NCBI GenBank assembly: GCA_017161305.1 | Contig: CP031518.1 | Span: 1,612,001-1,676,000, forward strand | Source: Treponema ruminis | GTDB taxonomy: Bacteria > Spirochaetota > Spirochaetia > Treponematales > Treponemataceae | Length of the DNA stretch: 64,000 nt | Direction of reading: 5' to 3' | Part shown: positions 26,542 through 35,765 of the stretch, piece by piece | Layout of the letters: every line of letters begins with the position of its first letter | How positions within the stretch are numbered: position 1 is the stretch's first letter | The notes under the pieces: generated by a model | Database searches by the model: none | Seen by the model: only the letters and a program-made list of their open reading frames with translations | What the model was told of the DNA's origin: nothing | Position numbers and translations under genes: made by a program

Positions 26542-29526
26542 TTATTCGCTTTTTTCAGCGATTTTTGCCTTGTATGCTTCTTTTTCTTCTTTTGACCACA
26601 TGAATTTCGGGTCAAAGGCATTAAGAAGACCTGGAATTATCGTCATTGAAAGCATTGAGCTTGTGAACATGACGACCGCCACAAGAATTCCGATGTAGCG
26701 GAGGATTATGAACCGGCTGAGAATCAGCACGAAGAAACCTAATCCTACTGCAAGGGCATTTGTGACAATTCCCTTTCCGCTTGTGTTGAATGTACGGCGG
26801 GCAACTTCCTCAAGGTCGGCTGCCATTCCACCGCTCATTTTCTTTATAAGCAAAGCTGCCTTTTCATCACTCAATGGAACCGTTCCATCTCCGCTGAGTT
26901 CCTTTACCCGCTCGGCGTTCAGCTCAAGCTCCACTTTGTAGATCCTCTGGCGCTCAGTGCGGTAAGTCTCCATAAAGTGAATCGTGTAGTCAATTCCGAC
27001 ACCGATTGCGATTGAAGAAACGATGCTCGTGCACAAATCAAGGCGGATTCCTGCAAATCCCATGACCATGAAGTTCAGAAGGATTACAAGACCGAGCGGA
27101 ATTGCACCGATAAGGCCGGCCCATCCGCTTTTGAAGGAAAGCGCGATAATAATGAAGACCATGACCAGAGAGAACGCGATTGAAACCATCTGGCTGTTAA
27201 TTACAAGGTGGCTCATCGTATTCTCAAGAGTTGCGGCTCCTGTCGGCGTTACGGTATATCCTTTCGGGAAATACTTCTTCACATAGTCATCGATTTCATC
27301 AATCAGCTTGCCTGTTTCAACCGTTGAATGGCTTTTGAGCTGAATCTGAATTCGGATTGCCTTTGGATTCGTCATATCGTCGGCAAAATTCGTGATTTTG
27401 TCGCTCGAAAGAAGATAAAGGTACTGAGTTACCAAATCAGAAAGCTCTTCCCGGCTCGCAACAGGATATTTTGAAACATCATAAGGAATTTCATAATATC
27501 CGAGTCCAGCGTAGTTGAGTCGTTTTTCAAGCTCGTAGACAACTTCGTTTGCATTGGAACCTTCACCACCGGCAGCCGCATAGGCATCGCTGAGCATTGA
27601 AAGAAGTTCCTGCATTGAAACATTCTTGTTGAGGGCAGCAGCATAAGTTCCTGCCTCATTTCCGACAGGTACATGCATTACCTGATTCATGCGCTTGATG
27701 AAAGTAGTGAACGAAATGATTTTACCGATTTCATCAGAATGATGAAGTTCAAGGTAGTTCTGCATGTCATCCACAGCCTTAAGAATCTCAGGATTCGTAA
27801 GTGAATGATACTTCTTAGGCTTTTCAGTTTCCGCAGATTCTCCGAAATCAAAGTCACCTCCAGAAGAATCAGAAGCGCCTCCAAAGTCGAAATCACTGGC
27901 AGCAGAAGCCGAGCCTTCACCGAAGTCAAAATCACTTCCGCCGAAATCAAAATCCGACGAAGCAGAATCAGAACCAGAAGAAGAAGACTGCTCATAAGCA
28001 AGAAGTTCTTCCTCGGTAAATTCATTTCCCTGAACAACGAGGAACATGCTGTTCGTTCCTGCAAGCCTGTCATCAACATAAGCCAGATCCTGCCGGAATT
28101 TGCTCGTTTCCGGGAAGTAGTTGACCATTGCGGTATCAACAAGAAGTTTTTTAAGCCCGACAACCGAAAGAAGGACAATCATCATCATGAAGACAATGAG
28201 TCGTGGCCTTGTGCCTGCAAAGAAATGATAAATCGAGTACAGGGTATGTCCCTGCGCTTCCGTTGCAGATTTTCCACCCCGGCGAAGAAGCTCTTTTTCA
28301 AGCCTCATCTTAATTTTTGCAGTCAGGTGATTTTTGTTCTTCCAGTGCTTTCCGACAGTCTTAAGCGGCGTAATGTAAAGAATTGCCGGAATAAGAGTGA
28401 TCGAAAGAATCAGGGAGAATGCAACACCACTTGCCGCAAAGACAGAGAATGAGCGGAGCGGCCGCAGCGGGCTTGATACATTCGAAATGAAGCCGGCGAT
28501 TGTCGTAATCGAAGCGAGAAGGACTGCAATCCAGACATCCTTCAGCGCAAATTCAATCGCACCGGCATGATTTTCTTTTGTGACCTCACCCTGAATCCTG
28601 TCAAGACCGATGTAGTAATGAGTCATGACATGAATTCCGTAGGCAGAGCCACATGCAATCAAACAGACAGGAATCATGCTGCCGATGATTGTAAAAGGAA
28701 GTTTAAGGAAAGAAAGAATGCCCACAGACCAGACTGTAGAAACCAGAACCGTAACGAGTGGCAGAAGTGTTCCGCTCCATGTATGGAATGAGAAATACAG
28801 TGAAAGCAGGACAATGATTGCGACGAACGGAATGAGCTTTACAAGGTCCGAAATAAGGAAATCACGGGCATCATGCGACATTACCGGGTCACCATAGTAA
28901 CGGACGGCAAGCGAACTGCCCTCAAGTTCCTCATCACAAACCTTCTGAATCGCAGCAAGAATTGAATTCTGAACTGCAGAAGAAAGCTCCTCGCCAGTCT
29001 CATCAGAAGCCGTGAGTGAAACCACAAGCTGGGCGGCAGTAAAACTGTCATTTACAACGACGCGGTTGTACATTTCCTCCCAGTCGATGATTTTCCGCTT
29101 AATCATGCGCATGTCTTCCTGGGAGCCGGTATATTCACCGTCCTCACCGAGAAGGCTGTTTGCCCTAAGCGTACCCTCGCCGTCCTCACTCACCTCACCG
29201 AAAATATAATCGATGTTTGTAAGTGAATCCACGCTTTCAACGAATTCAATTTCCGTGATTCTATCGGTAATCTTCTGAATGATTCCGATATACTCAGGCG
29301 AAAGAATTGAATCTCCCCTCGTCTCCAGAAGAATTCCGAGCGCGAGCATGCTTCCGAAATCTTTTTCCGTCTTAAGCATGAACTGATAAGACTCGTCATC
29401 CTTCGGCATGAAAGTGCGGCTGGTGTTCTCAATCTTAATGTTCTTGAGCTGCCAGCCAAAGAAAACTGTGATAGCCGCACAGATGGCAATGACGAGCCAG
29501 GAACATTTAAGCATTCTCTTAATCAT
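26542..29526 (-). CDS. MMPL/RND-family exporter with FDFG-repeat loop (paralogue 1)
   Basis: 994 residues. Two halves each have one membrane helix, a large periplasmic loop and a five-helix bundle, with Patched/HpnN-like motifs such as GVGIDYTIHFMETYRTER in the second half. The second periplasmic loop has an acidic Ser/Gly insert at residues about 511-562 containing DFDFG four times. A charged insert of about 35 residues also interrupts the cytoplasmic region after YRTERQRIYKVE. Such exporters move lipids or hydrophobic molecules outward using the proton gradient. Its ATG overlaps the stop of the upstream paralogue (TAATG), so the two are translationally coupled and may form a heteromer. Confidence 0.85.
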   Translation of the reverse strand: MIKRMLKCSWLVIAICAAITVFFGWQLKNIKIENTSRTFMPKDDESYQFMLKTEKDFGSMLALGILLETRGDSILSPEYIGIIQKITDRITEIEFVESVDSLTNIDYIFGEVSEDGEGTLRANSLLGEDGEYTGSQEDMRMIKRKIIDWEEMYNRVVVNDSFTAAQLVVSLTASDETGEELSSAVQNSILAAIQKVCDEELEGSSLAVRYYGDPVMSHDARDFLISDLVKLIPFVAIIVLLSLYFSFHTWSGTLLPLVTVLVSTVWSVGILSFLKLPFTIIGSMIPVCLIACGSAYGIHVMTHYYIGLDRIQGEVTKENHAGAIEFALKDVWIAVLLASITTIAGFISNVSSPLRPLRSFSVFAASGVAFSLILSITLIPAILYITPLKTVGKHWKNKNHLTAKIKMRLEKELLRRGGKSATEAQGHTLYSIYHFFAGTRPRLIVFMMMIVLLSVVGLKKLLVDTAMVNYFPETSKFRQDLAYVDDRLAGTNSMFLVVQGNEFTEEELLAYEQSSSSGSDSASSDFDFGGSDFDFGEGSASAASDFDFGGASDSSGGDFDFGESAETEKPKKYHSLTNPEILKAVDDMQNYLELHHSDEIGKIISFTTFIKRMNQVMHVPVGNEAGTYAAALNKNVSMQELLSMLSDAYAAAGGEGSNANEVVYELEKRLNYAGLGYYEIPYDVSKYPVASREELSDLVTQYLYLLSSDKITNFADDMTNPKAIRIQIQLKSHSTVETGKLIDEIDDYVKKYFPKGYTVTPTGAATLENTMSHLVINSQMVSIAFSLVMVFIIIALSFKSGWAGLIGAIPLGLVILLNFMVMGFAGIRLDLCTSIVSSIAIGVGIDYTIHFMETYRTERQRIYKVELELNAERVKELSGDGTVPLSDEKAALLIKKMSGGMAADLEEVARRTFNTSGKGIVTNALAVGLGFFVLILSRFIILRYIGILVAVVMFTSSMLSMTIIPGLLNAFDPKFMWSKEEKEAYKAKIAEKSE

Positions 29527-32420
29527 TAATTCTCCTCTTGGAGCTGCTTCTTATACGCTTCTTTCTGCTCTTTTGACCACATGAACTTAGGATCGAAGGC
29601 ATTGAGAAGGCCAGGGATTACAGTCATTGCGAGGGTTGAGCTTGTGAACATTACGACTGCTACCAAAGCTCCGATATACCTCAAAATGATGAACCGGCTG
29701 AACAGGAGCACACAGAATCCGAGTCCGACTGCGATTGCGTTCGTAAGGATTCCGCGGCCACTTGTCTTGAATGTATTTTTAGTTACTTCCTCAAGGTCGT
29801 CCGTCAATGCACGCTGAGTGCGGTATGTTTCCATGAAGTGAATCGTGTAGTCAATGCCGACACCGATTGCGACCGATGCGATGATGCTTGTACAAAGGTC
29901 AAGTGCGATTCCGGCATATCCCATTACCATGAAGTTGAGCAGAATCGTGAGTCCGAGAGGGATTGCACCGATGATGCCTGCCCATGGCGACTTGAATGAA
30001 AGGGAAATGATGATGAATACCATTGCGAGCGAAAGCAGGATGCTGGTTGTCTGGCTGTCAACGACCATTTTAGTCATTGTGTACTCCATTTCACCGTTAC
30101 CAGTTGCATCAATCTTGTAGCCTTTCGGGAAATGCTTTTCAGCATAAGCCTGAGCGTCGGCAATGATTGCAGCAGTGTCGGCAGTTGAGTGAGTACGGAG
30201 CTGAACCTGAGTTCGGATTGCAGTCGGCATGGTCATGTTGTTTGCAAAACGCTGAATCTGCTGGCTCGAAAGAAGGTAAAGGTACTGAGTTACCAAGTCC
30301 CCAAGCTCTGAGCGTGTTGAGACAGGATATTTTGCAACATCATAAGGAATCTCATAATAGTCAATTCCGTTGAAGTTGAGCTGCTTTTCAAGTTCAGCGA
30401 CAATATCAGCGACATTTGACTTGTCTCCGCCGGCAAGAGTGTAAGCCTTGTGGAGCATTTCCAAGCCCTGCTGAACAGTTATAATAGAAGAAAGTTTATC
30501 ATCATTGACAGGAGCGTTCATAACCTGGTTCATTCGCTTGATGAATGTTGTGAATGAAACCATCTTTCCGATTCCGTCATGGCGTGCAAGAAGATATTCC
30601 TGCATTCCGTCAACAGCCTTGAGGATTTCCGGGTTTGTAAGCATGTAATACTGTTTCGGAGCCTCGGCAGCCTCAGAAGAATCAGCCATGTCACCAAATC
30701 CGAAATCAGCGCCTGTGTTTGAGGCATCAGCGAATACGAAGTCATCTGTAGCAGCGTTTGAAGCTTCTCCAAATCCAAAGTCATCAGCCGTACCAGGCTC
30801 AGCAGTTCCGAAGTCGAAGTCACTTGCGACAGAATCAGCCACATTGTTTTCAGCAGTTCCGAAGTCAAACTCACTTGCAACTGAATCAGCTACAGACTCC
30901 CCTGCACTTTCAGCAGGCGCTTCCTCAGCCTCTTTTTCCTCGCCGCTTACGATAAGGTAAAGAGTGTTTGAACCGGCAAGATTTTCGTCTACATAAGTGA
31001 TGTCCTGGCGGAATTTTGAATCCTTAGGGAAGTAATTTACCAGGGCTGTGTCAACGATAAGCATCTTGAATCCGATTATTGCAACCAGAAGAAGGATTGC
31101 CGTTGAAACGATAAGGCGTGGTTTTGTTCCAGAGAAGAAGTGATAGACCATGTAAAGAGTGTTTGTCGTAGCCTCTGCGGAAGTTTTTCCACCCTGACGC
31201 TTGAGCTGTTTTTCAAGCTTCATCTTAAGTTTTGCAGAAATACGATTCTTATTGCGCCAATGTTTTCCAACCTTGCTGATTGGTGTGATATAAAGCATTG
31301 CCGGGATGAAAGTCATTGAAAGAATCAAAGAGAAGACAACGCCGGCTGCCGCAAATACAGAGAATGATTTGAGTGGCATGATCGGGCTTGTGATGTTGGA
31401 AATGAAGCCTGCGACGGTTGTAACGCCTGCAAGAACGACTGCAATCCAGACATCCTTAAGGCCGTACTCGATTGCACCCGCATGATTTTCTTTTGTAATC
31501 TCACCCTCGATTTTATCAAGACCGATGTAATAGTGGGTAAGAACGTGAATACCGTAAGCTGAACCACAGGCAACGAGACAAACCGGAATTACGCTTCCGA
31601 TGATTGTGAATGTAACGTTGAGCATACACATGATGCCGACTGACCATACTGTAGCCATAAGGACGGTAATCAAAGGAAGAAGAGTGCCGCTCCATGTGTG
31701 GAATGAGAAATAAAGTGAAAGGAGGACTACAAGAGCTACGAAAGGAATCAAAATCAAAAGGTCTGAAACCATGAAAGTATAGCCGTTGTCACTCAAAACC
31801 GGGTCACCGAAGTAGCGGACTTCAAGATCTGAGCCTTCGAGGGCAGTCTCACAGATTTTCTGAATGTCGTGAAGGGCTGCCATCTGGCGCTTTGAGTTGA
31901 GCATGTCGCCGTTTTCGTCTTTTGGCTGCAGAGTAATCATGAGCTGGGTTGTTCGACCGTCATCAGTGATGATTACGCGGTTGTACATTTCCTGCCAGTC
32001 AACAAGCCGCTGCTTAATTGCGGCCATATCCTCAGGCGTTCCGCTGTAGTCCTCGCCAAGCATGCTTGATGCCTTGAGGCTTCCGTCCTCGCCCACGATG
32101 AAGTCCATATTTGTGATTGAGTCAATGCTTTCTACATAATCAACATTGGCAATCTGTTCTGTAACGTCCTGAACAATCTTAAGGTACTCAGGAGTGAGGA
32201 TTGTCTCACCGCTAGTCTCCATGGAGATTCCAAGGACCATCATGCTTCCGTAATCTTCCTCAGCCTTCAACATACGCTGATAAGACTCAGAACTTTGCGG
32301 CATGTACATTCGAACTGTATTCTCAATAGAGATTTTTCGAAGCTGCCAGCCGAAAAATGCAGTAATAGCGAGACTCAGGAAAATAATGAGCCAGGAGCAT
32401 TTAAGCATCTTTTTAATCAT
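29526..32420 (-). CDS. MMPL/RND-family exporter with FDFG-repeat loop (paralogue 2)
   Basis: 964 residues, clearly paralogous to the neighbour along its length (shared WLIIFLSLAITAFFGWQL-type start, GSAYGIHVLTHYYIGLD, GVGIDYTIHFMETYRTQR). At residues about 505-585 the second periplasmic loop carries five diverged units of about 15 residues around FDFG: two near-identical ADSVAS-x-FDFGTAE units, then DDFGFG, DDFVFA and ADFGFG. It lacks the long cytoplasmic insert of its partner. It is the first gene of the minus-strand unit, divergent from the ArsR gene across the operator region. Confidence 0.85.
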   Translation of the reverse strand: MIKKMLKCSWLIIFLSLAITAFFGWQLRKISIENTVRMYMPQSSESYQRMLKAEEDYGSMMVLGISMETSGETILTPEYLKIVQDVTEQIANVDYVESIDSITNMDFIVGEDGSLKASSMLGEDYSGTPEDMAAIKQRLVDWQEMYNRVIITDDGRTTQLMITLQPKDENGDMLNSKRQMAALHDIQKICETALEGSDLEVRYFGDPVLSDNGYTFMVSDLLILIPFVALVVLLSLYFSFHTWSGTLLPLITVLMATVWSVGIMCMLNVTFTIIGSVIPVCLVACGSAYGIHVLTHYYIGLDKIEGEITKENHAGAIEYGLKDVWIAVVLAGVTTVAGFISNITSPIMPLKSFSVFAAAGVVFSLILSMTFIPAMLYITPISKVGKHWRNKNRISAKLKMKLEKQLKRQGGKTSAEATTNTLYMVYHFFSGTKPRLIVSTAILLLVAIIGFKMLIVDTALVNYFPKDSKFRQDITYVDENLAGSNTLYLIVSGEEKEAEEAPAESAGESVADSVASEFDFGTAENNVADSVASDFDFGTAEPGTADDFGFGEASNAATDDFVFADASNTGADFGFGDMADSSEAAEAPKQYYMLTNPEILKAVDGMQEYLLARHDGIGKMVSFTTFIKRMNQVMNAPVNDDKLSSIITVQQGLEMLHKAYTLAGGDKSNVADIVAELEKQLNFNGIDYYEIPYDVAKYPVSTRSELGDLVTQYLYLLSSQQIQRFANNMTMPTAIRTQVQLRTHSTADTAAIIADAQAYAEKHFPKGYKIDATGNGEMEYTMTKMVVDSQTTSILLSLAMVFIIISLSFKSPWAGIIGAIPLGLTILLNFMVMGYAGIALDLCTSIIASVAIGVGIDYTIHFMETYRTQRALTDDLEEVTKNTFKTSGRGILTNAIAVGLGFCVLLFSRFIILRYIGALVAVVMFTSSTLAMTVIPGLLNAFDPKFMWSKEQKEAYKKQLQEEN

Positions 32421-32483
32421 TTCGTACTCCTATTTAAAGAATTTTTTGTTGAACCACTTGAAATTCAGTGTAGAATCGTTTAT

Positions 32484-32518
32484 ATTGGTTCAAGTAATTA
32501 AACCGATAAACCAAATAT
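32484..32518. promoter_or_regulatory. putative ArsR-family operator, copy 2 (divergent promoter region)
   Basis: An inverted repeat of half-sites TTGGTT/AACCAA (outer) and GGTTCAA/TTAAACC (inner), 28 of 31 positions identical to the site at 26495-26528. It lies between the divergent MMPL gene (start 32420) and the ArsR gene (start 32628). A TATAAT at 32516-32521 for the rightward direction overlaps its edge, so binding would block transcription of the regulator itself. Confidence 0.65.
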
Positions 32519-32627
32519 AATGACAAGACAAAAAAGTGTCAAGTAAATTCTTAAAGGAAATTATAAATTATTTTCAAGAATAAATAAAGCCTTTTTTGTG
32601 GAGTCAAAATCTATGGGGGATTCAAAT

Positions 32628-32963
32628 ATGATTGACCCGAAAAAAATCGAACAGGCTCTTGTTGACTTCAAGGCGTGTTCAAAAATCTTTCTCGCCCTCG
32701 GTGACAGCACCCGGCAAAAAATCTGTCTGGATCTTGCCGAGGCCGGCCTGAACGGAATAAATGTCGCTGACCTCTCAGGGAAGACGATTCTCTCACGACC
32801 GGCAATTTCCCATCACCTCAAGGTTCTAAAGGATGCAGGAATCGTAGAACCGGTCAAAAGGGGCACGCAGATTTTCTATAAACTGCGGCTGAAAGATGCC
32901 TTTATACCAATGAAAGCCCTTATGGAAACAGTAGAAGAAATTCTTTCTGAAGAAGAAAGTTGA
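32628..32963 (+). CDS. ArsR-family transcriptional regulator
   Basis: I chose ATG 32628 because a GGGGGA Shine-Dalgarno lies 7 nt before it; GTG 32598 and ATG 32613 are alternatives. The product has 111 residues with a winged helix-turn-helix: FLALGDSTRQKICLDLAEA, then TILSRPAISHHLKVLKDAGI as recognition helix and VKRGTQIFYKL as wing. The CxC metal site of classical ArsR/SmtB sensors is absent, so the ligand is probably not a metal bound there. Divergent placement beside the exporters and the two matching operators suggest it represses the envelope-export locus and itself. Confidence 0.8.
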   Translation: MIDPKKIEQALVDFKACSKIFLALGDSTRQKICLDLAEAGLNGINVADLSGKTILSRPAISHHLKVLKDAGIVEPVKRGTQIFYKLRLKDAFIPMKALMETVEEILSEEES

Positions 32964-32988
32964 AATATACTTAACCATATGCTATAAT
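32960..32988 (+). promoter_or_regulatory. promoter of LolA-like 2 / DUF1302-like genes
   Basis: TTGAAA (32960-32965), a 17-nt spacer and TATAAT (32983-32988): near-consensus sigma-70. The -35 overlaps the stop codon of the ArsR gene. No copy of the palindromic operator is present here, so these genes may be expressed independently of it. Confidence 0.7.
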
Positions 32989-33022
32989 CAAACAATATCA
33001 CTTTTGAATTCAAGGAGTATCT

Positions 33023-33841
33023 ATGAAAATTCTAAAAAAACTTGCATTGGCTTCACTTGCATTTGCACTCTCTACAGCCGCTTTCGCAGATGAAGCTTAT
33101 GATATCATTCAAAAATCATCGACATTGAAAGCTCCGGACACCTCTACAGCAACAATGATGCTTCACAACATCGAAAAAAGCGGTCAAACCGAAGAAATGC
33201 CAATGAAACAGTACGGACGTACAAATAAAAACGGACTCATCGACACTGTATTCGACATCCGTGGACCAGCCGGCAAAAAAGACACCCGCGTTCTCCAGAT
33301 GGAGCGCAACAAACGCGAAGATGACCGCTGGATTTACATGCCAAAACTCAAGCAGGTACGCCGAATTCCTATGGGCGAGCGCTACAAGCAGTTCGTCGGC
33401 TGTGAATTCACATACAACGACATGGCAGTCCGCCACGTTGACGACGACAAGCACGAAATGCTCGAAAAAGAAGTAAAGATTACTGTTCCTGGTGGAAGAA
33501 ACTACACTTGCTGGAAAATCAAGTCAGTTCCATACAAAAAGAGCGAAGTTGAATATTCATACCGCATTCAGTACATCGACAAAGAGACATATCTGCCTGC
33601 AAAAATCGAATATTTCGACAAAAAGAACCAGAATCAGATCATGAAGACATACACTACTGAAGACTGGATTTACCTCACATCAAAAACAGGCAAAAAATAC
33701 ACAATGCGTATGAAAGCCCGCATCTCAAACAACAAGACCGGCCGTGAAACTGTCCTCGAGATTAAAGAACCAATCATGGACGGACCAATGCCAGACAGCT
33801 ACTTTACACAGCAGTACCTTTCAACAGGAAAAGCTAAGTAA
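33023..33841 (+). CDS. LolA-like outer-membrane lipoprotein-sorting protein (paralogue 2)
   Basis: 272 residues with a signal peptide (MKILKKLALASLAFALSTAAFA). It shares the family blocks with the protein at 25614-26405: KDTRVLQMERN, DDRWIYMPKLKQVRRIPMGERY, FVGCEFTYNDM, QYIDKETYLPAKIEYFDKK and PDSYFTQQYLSTGKAK. It is periplasmic and probably carries lipid or lipoprotein cargo between the MMPL exporters and the outer membrane. The DUF1302-like gene follows after 41 nt and is likely co-transcribed. Confidence 0.82.
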   Translation: MKILKKLALASLAFALSTAAFADEAYDIIQKSSTLKAPDTSTATMMLHNIEKSGQTEEMPMKQYGRTNKNGLIDTVFDIRGPAGKKDTRVLQMERNKREDDRWIYMPKLKQVRRIPMGERYKQFVGCEFTYNDMAVRHVDDDKHEMLEKEVKITVPGGRNYTCWKIKSVPYKKSEVEYSYRIQYIDKETYLPAKIEYFDKKNQNQIMKTYTTEDWIYLTSKTGKKYTMRMKARISNNKTGRETVLEIKEPIMDGPMPDSYFTQQYLSTGKAK

Positions 33842-33882
33842 TATTTGGAGCCCGTTAAAACTGGCTTATAAAGGAGTAATTT

Positions 33883-35703
33883 ATGAAAAAGATTATATTT
33901 ACATTAGCAGCACTTTCTTTTGCCGCATTCTCATTTGCTGATGACTTTGATTTCGGCGGAGACTCAGGTGACGACTTCGGAGGCTCAAGCTTCGAAGAGT
34001 CTTCTGCTCCTGCAGTAACTGTCTCTGGCGAAGTCGGTGCAGAAACTCGTGCCTGGCTCGGAACTACAAACAAAGACACAGGCAAGTTCGACACTAAAAA
34101 CTATAAGGGTGCCTATGATTTGAGCAAAACTCAGATGGACGCAGGCGCTTACGCAAACCTCGAGCTCAACTACGAGGGCGACTACACTGGAGCCAACCTC
34201 AAGCTCAAACTCGACTCAACTTCACTCACAGAGCATCATGAAGACGTTATCGATGAATTGTATGCAAGCGGTTCATTCAAAGAGGGAAAATTCCAGCTCA
34301 AAGCCGGTAAAATGAAGGAAGTCTGGGGCAAAGGCGACAAAGTTCACGTCCTCGACAACTTCAACGCAAACGACTACTCAGATTTCATCTTCCCTGACTA
34401 CATTGACCGCCGAATCGGTGAGGTAATGTTCAAGGCAACTGCAAACCTTTCATGGGACTACAACCTCAAATTGGAAGGAATCTTTACTCCATGGATGACA
34501 GCAGACCGCTTTGCAAGCGAGGGATTCTTGGTTCCAGCTGCTCAGAAAAAACTTACAAATGAAGTTACAAAACTTGTAAAAACTCAGGCAGCAAGTCAGC
34601 TTGAAGGCTATATCGGACTTGCAGGCACAGGAACTACAGACGATCCATACAAAATCAAATTGAACAGTGACGGTCTTATCACAGGTCTTATGGGTCTTTC
34701 AAGTTTTTCTGCTGACAGTCTTTACGAGGATAATATCAAAACCATTAAATACGGTCAGGCAGGTCTTCGAATGACAGGAACTTTGGGCGGAATTGACTGG
34801 GGTGCAAGCTACTACTACGGTCACTACAAACAGCCGTCTGCAAAATTGCTTGGTGCAACATCAATGACCTACTATGCAAATGCAGCACAGAAGTACGCTG
34901 ACGGTGCAACTAAAGCAAAAAATGCCGCTGAACAATATGCTAACGCTGCTAAACAGTATGCTACTGCTGGAGATACTGTAAATGCACAGGCTGCTCAGGC
35001 AAAAGCACTTGAATATCAGGCTCAGGCTGAACAGGCAGCAGCAACAGCTCAAACTCTTGGAGCACTTGCAAAGGCATCTCTGGCAAAAGATCCTTCGGAA
35101 CTTATTTCCCTCAACTACGACCAGTTGCAGGTATTCGGTCTTGAAGCAGCATTCGTTCTCTGGAAGCTCAACACACGATGGGAAGTTGCCTACAACCTCA
35201 CAGAAGATACTGCCGGTGACAATCCATGGATTAAGAACAACTCAGTCTCATGGCTTGTAGGATTTGATATTGACCTTCCAATCCACAACCTCAACTTGAA
35301 CGTTCAGGAAACAGGTAAATACATCCTTAAGAACGATAAAATCAAAGACGGTGGCATTGATATCGACGGAGTTGGAAGAGTCGGCTGGGAAACTCTCGGC
35401 AACCTTGACACAGACTACAACAGCGATGACAAATACATCAACAACAAAATCATCGCCCTTATTTCTGACAAATGGTTGAACGAAAAGCTCACAACAGAAG
35501 TTCAGGGAATCTACTGTATCGAAGACAAGGGCTACATGGTAGCTCCAAAAATCGAGTACAATGTTTCTGAAGGACTCACATTCGGTCTCCGCGGCGTTTA
35601 CCTCCACTGTGACAATGAAAACGGCGAGTTCTACAACTTCACTGCCGACACAGAGAATAACGACAAAGCATTTCTGCAGTTGACAGCAAAATATCAATTC
35701 TAG
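33883..35703 (+). CDS. DUF1302-like outer-membrane beta-barrel protein with N-terminal FDFG motif
   Basis: 606 residues with signal peptide MKKIIFTLAALSFAAFSFA. The mature protein starts with an acidic DDFDFGGDSGDDFGGSS stretch, the same motif as in the periplasmic loops of the two exporters. The barrel shows DUF1302-type features (LKAGKMKEVWGKGDKVHVLD, FPDYIDRRIGEVMFK) and ends in LQLTAKYQF with a terminal phenylalanine. At residues about 326-402 it carries an alanine/glutamine-rich helical insert unlike the rest. It is probably the outer-membrane component of the export locus. A clear terminator follows. Confidence 0.78.
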   Translation: MKKIIFTLAALSFAAFSFADDFDFGGDSGDDFGGSSFEESSAPAVTVSGEVGAETRAWLGTTNKDTGKFDTKNYKGAYDLSKTQMDAGAYANLELNYEGDYTGANLKLKLDSTSLTEHHEDVIDELYASGSFKEGKFQLKAGKMKEVWGKGDKVHVLDNFNANDYSDFIFPDYIDRRIGEVMFKATANLSWDYNLKLEGIFTPWMTADRFASEGFLVPAAQKKLTNEVTKLVKTQAASQLEGYIGLAGTGTTDDPYKIKLNSDGLITGLMGLSSFSADSLYEDNIKTIKYGQAGLRMTGTLGGIDWGASYYYGHYKQPSAKLLGATSMTYYANAAQKYADGATKAKNAAEQYANAAKQYATAGDTVNAQAAQAKALEYQAQAEQAAATAQTLGALAKASLAKDPSELISLNYDQLQVFGLEAAFVLWKLNTRWEVAYNLTEDTAGDNPWIKNNSVSWLVGFDIDLPIHNLNLNVQETGKYILKNDKIKDGGIDIDGVGRVGWETLGNLDTDYNSDDKYINNKIIALISDKWLNEKLTTEVQGIYCIEDKGYMVAPKIEYNVSEGLTFGLRGVYLHCDNENGEFYNFTADTENNDKAFLQLTAKYQF

Positions 35704-35723
35704 TTAATTGATTAGCTGATTAG

Positions 35724-35751
35724 GCCCTGCTTTTAGCAGGGCATTTTTTTT
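35724..35751 (+). terminator. intrinsic terminator
   Basis: GCCCTGC (35724-35730) and GCAGGGC (35736-35742) with loop TTTTA, followed by a run of eight T. It ends the LolA-like/DUF1302-like transcript. Confidence 0.9.
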
Positions 35752-35753
35752 GA

Positions 35754-35759
35754 TATAAT
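35754..35759 (+). promoter_or_regulatory. -10 box giving a probably leaderless rlmJ transcript
   Basis: TATAAT, gap AGAAAT (6 nt), then the ATG at 35766. It follows the terminator directly, and no SD is present. Confidence 0.5.
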
Positions 35760-35765
35760 AGAAAT

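Noticed and set aside
27805-28452. 215-codon plus-strand frame opposite the FDFG exporter
   Set aside because: It is an antisense shadow of the exporter gene; the apparent SRR-type repeats are the complement of the FDFG-coding repeats.
30667-30910. Possible CRISPR-like or tandem DNA repeat in the exporter gene
   Set aside because: The repetition follows codon boundaries and encodes the FDFG units; the repeats are diverged and have no spacers, so this is a coding repeat.
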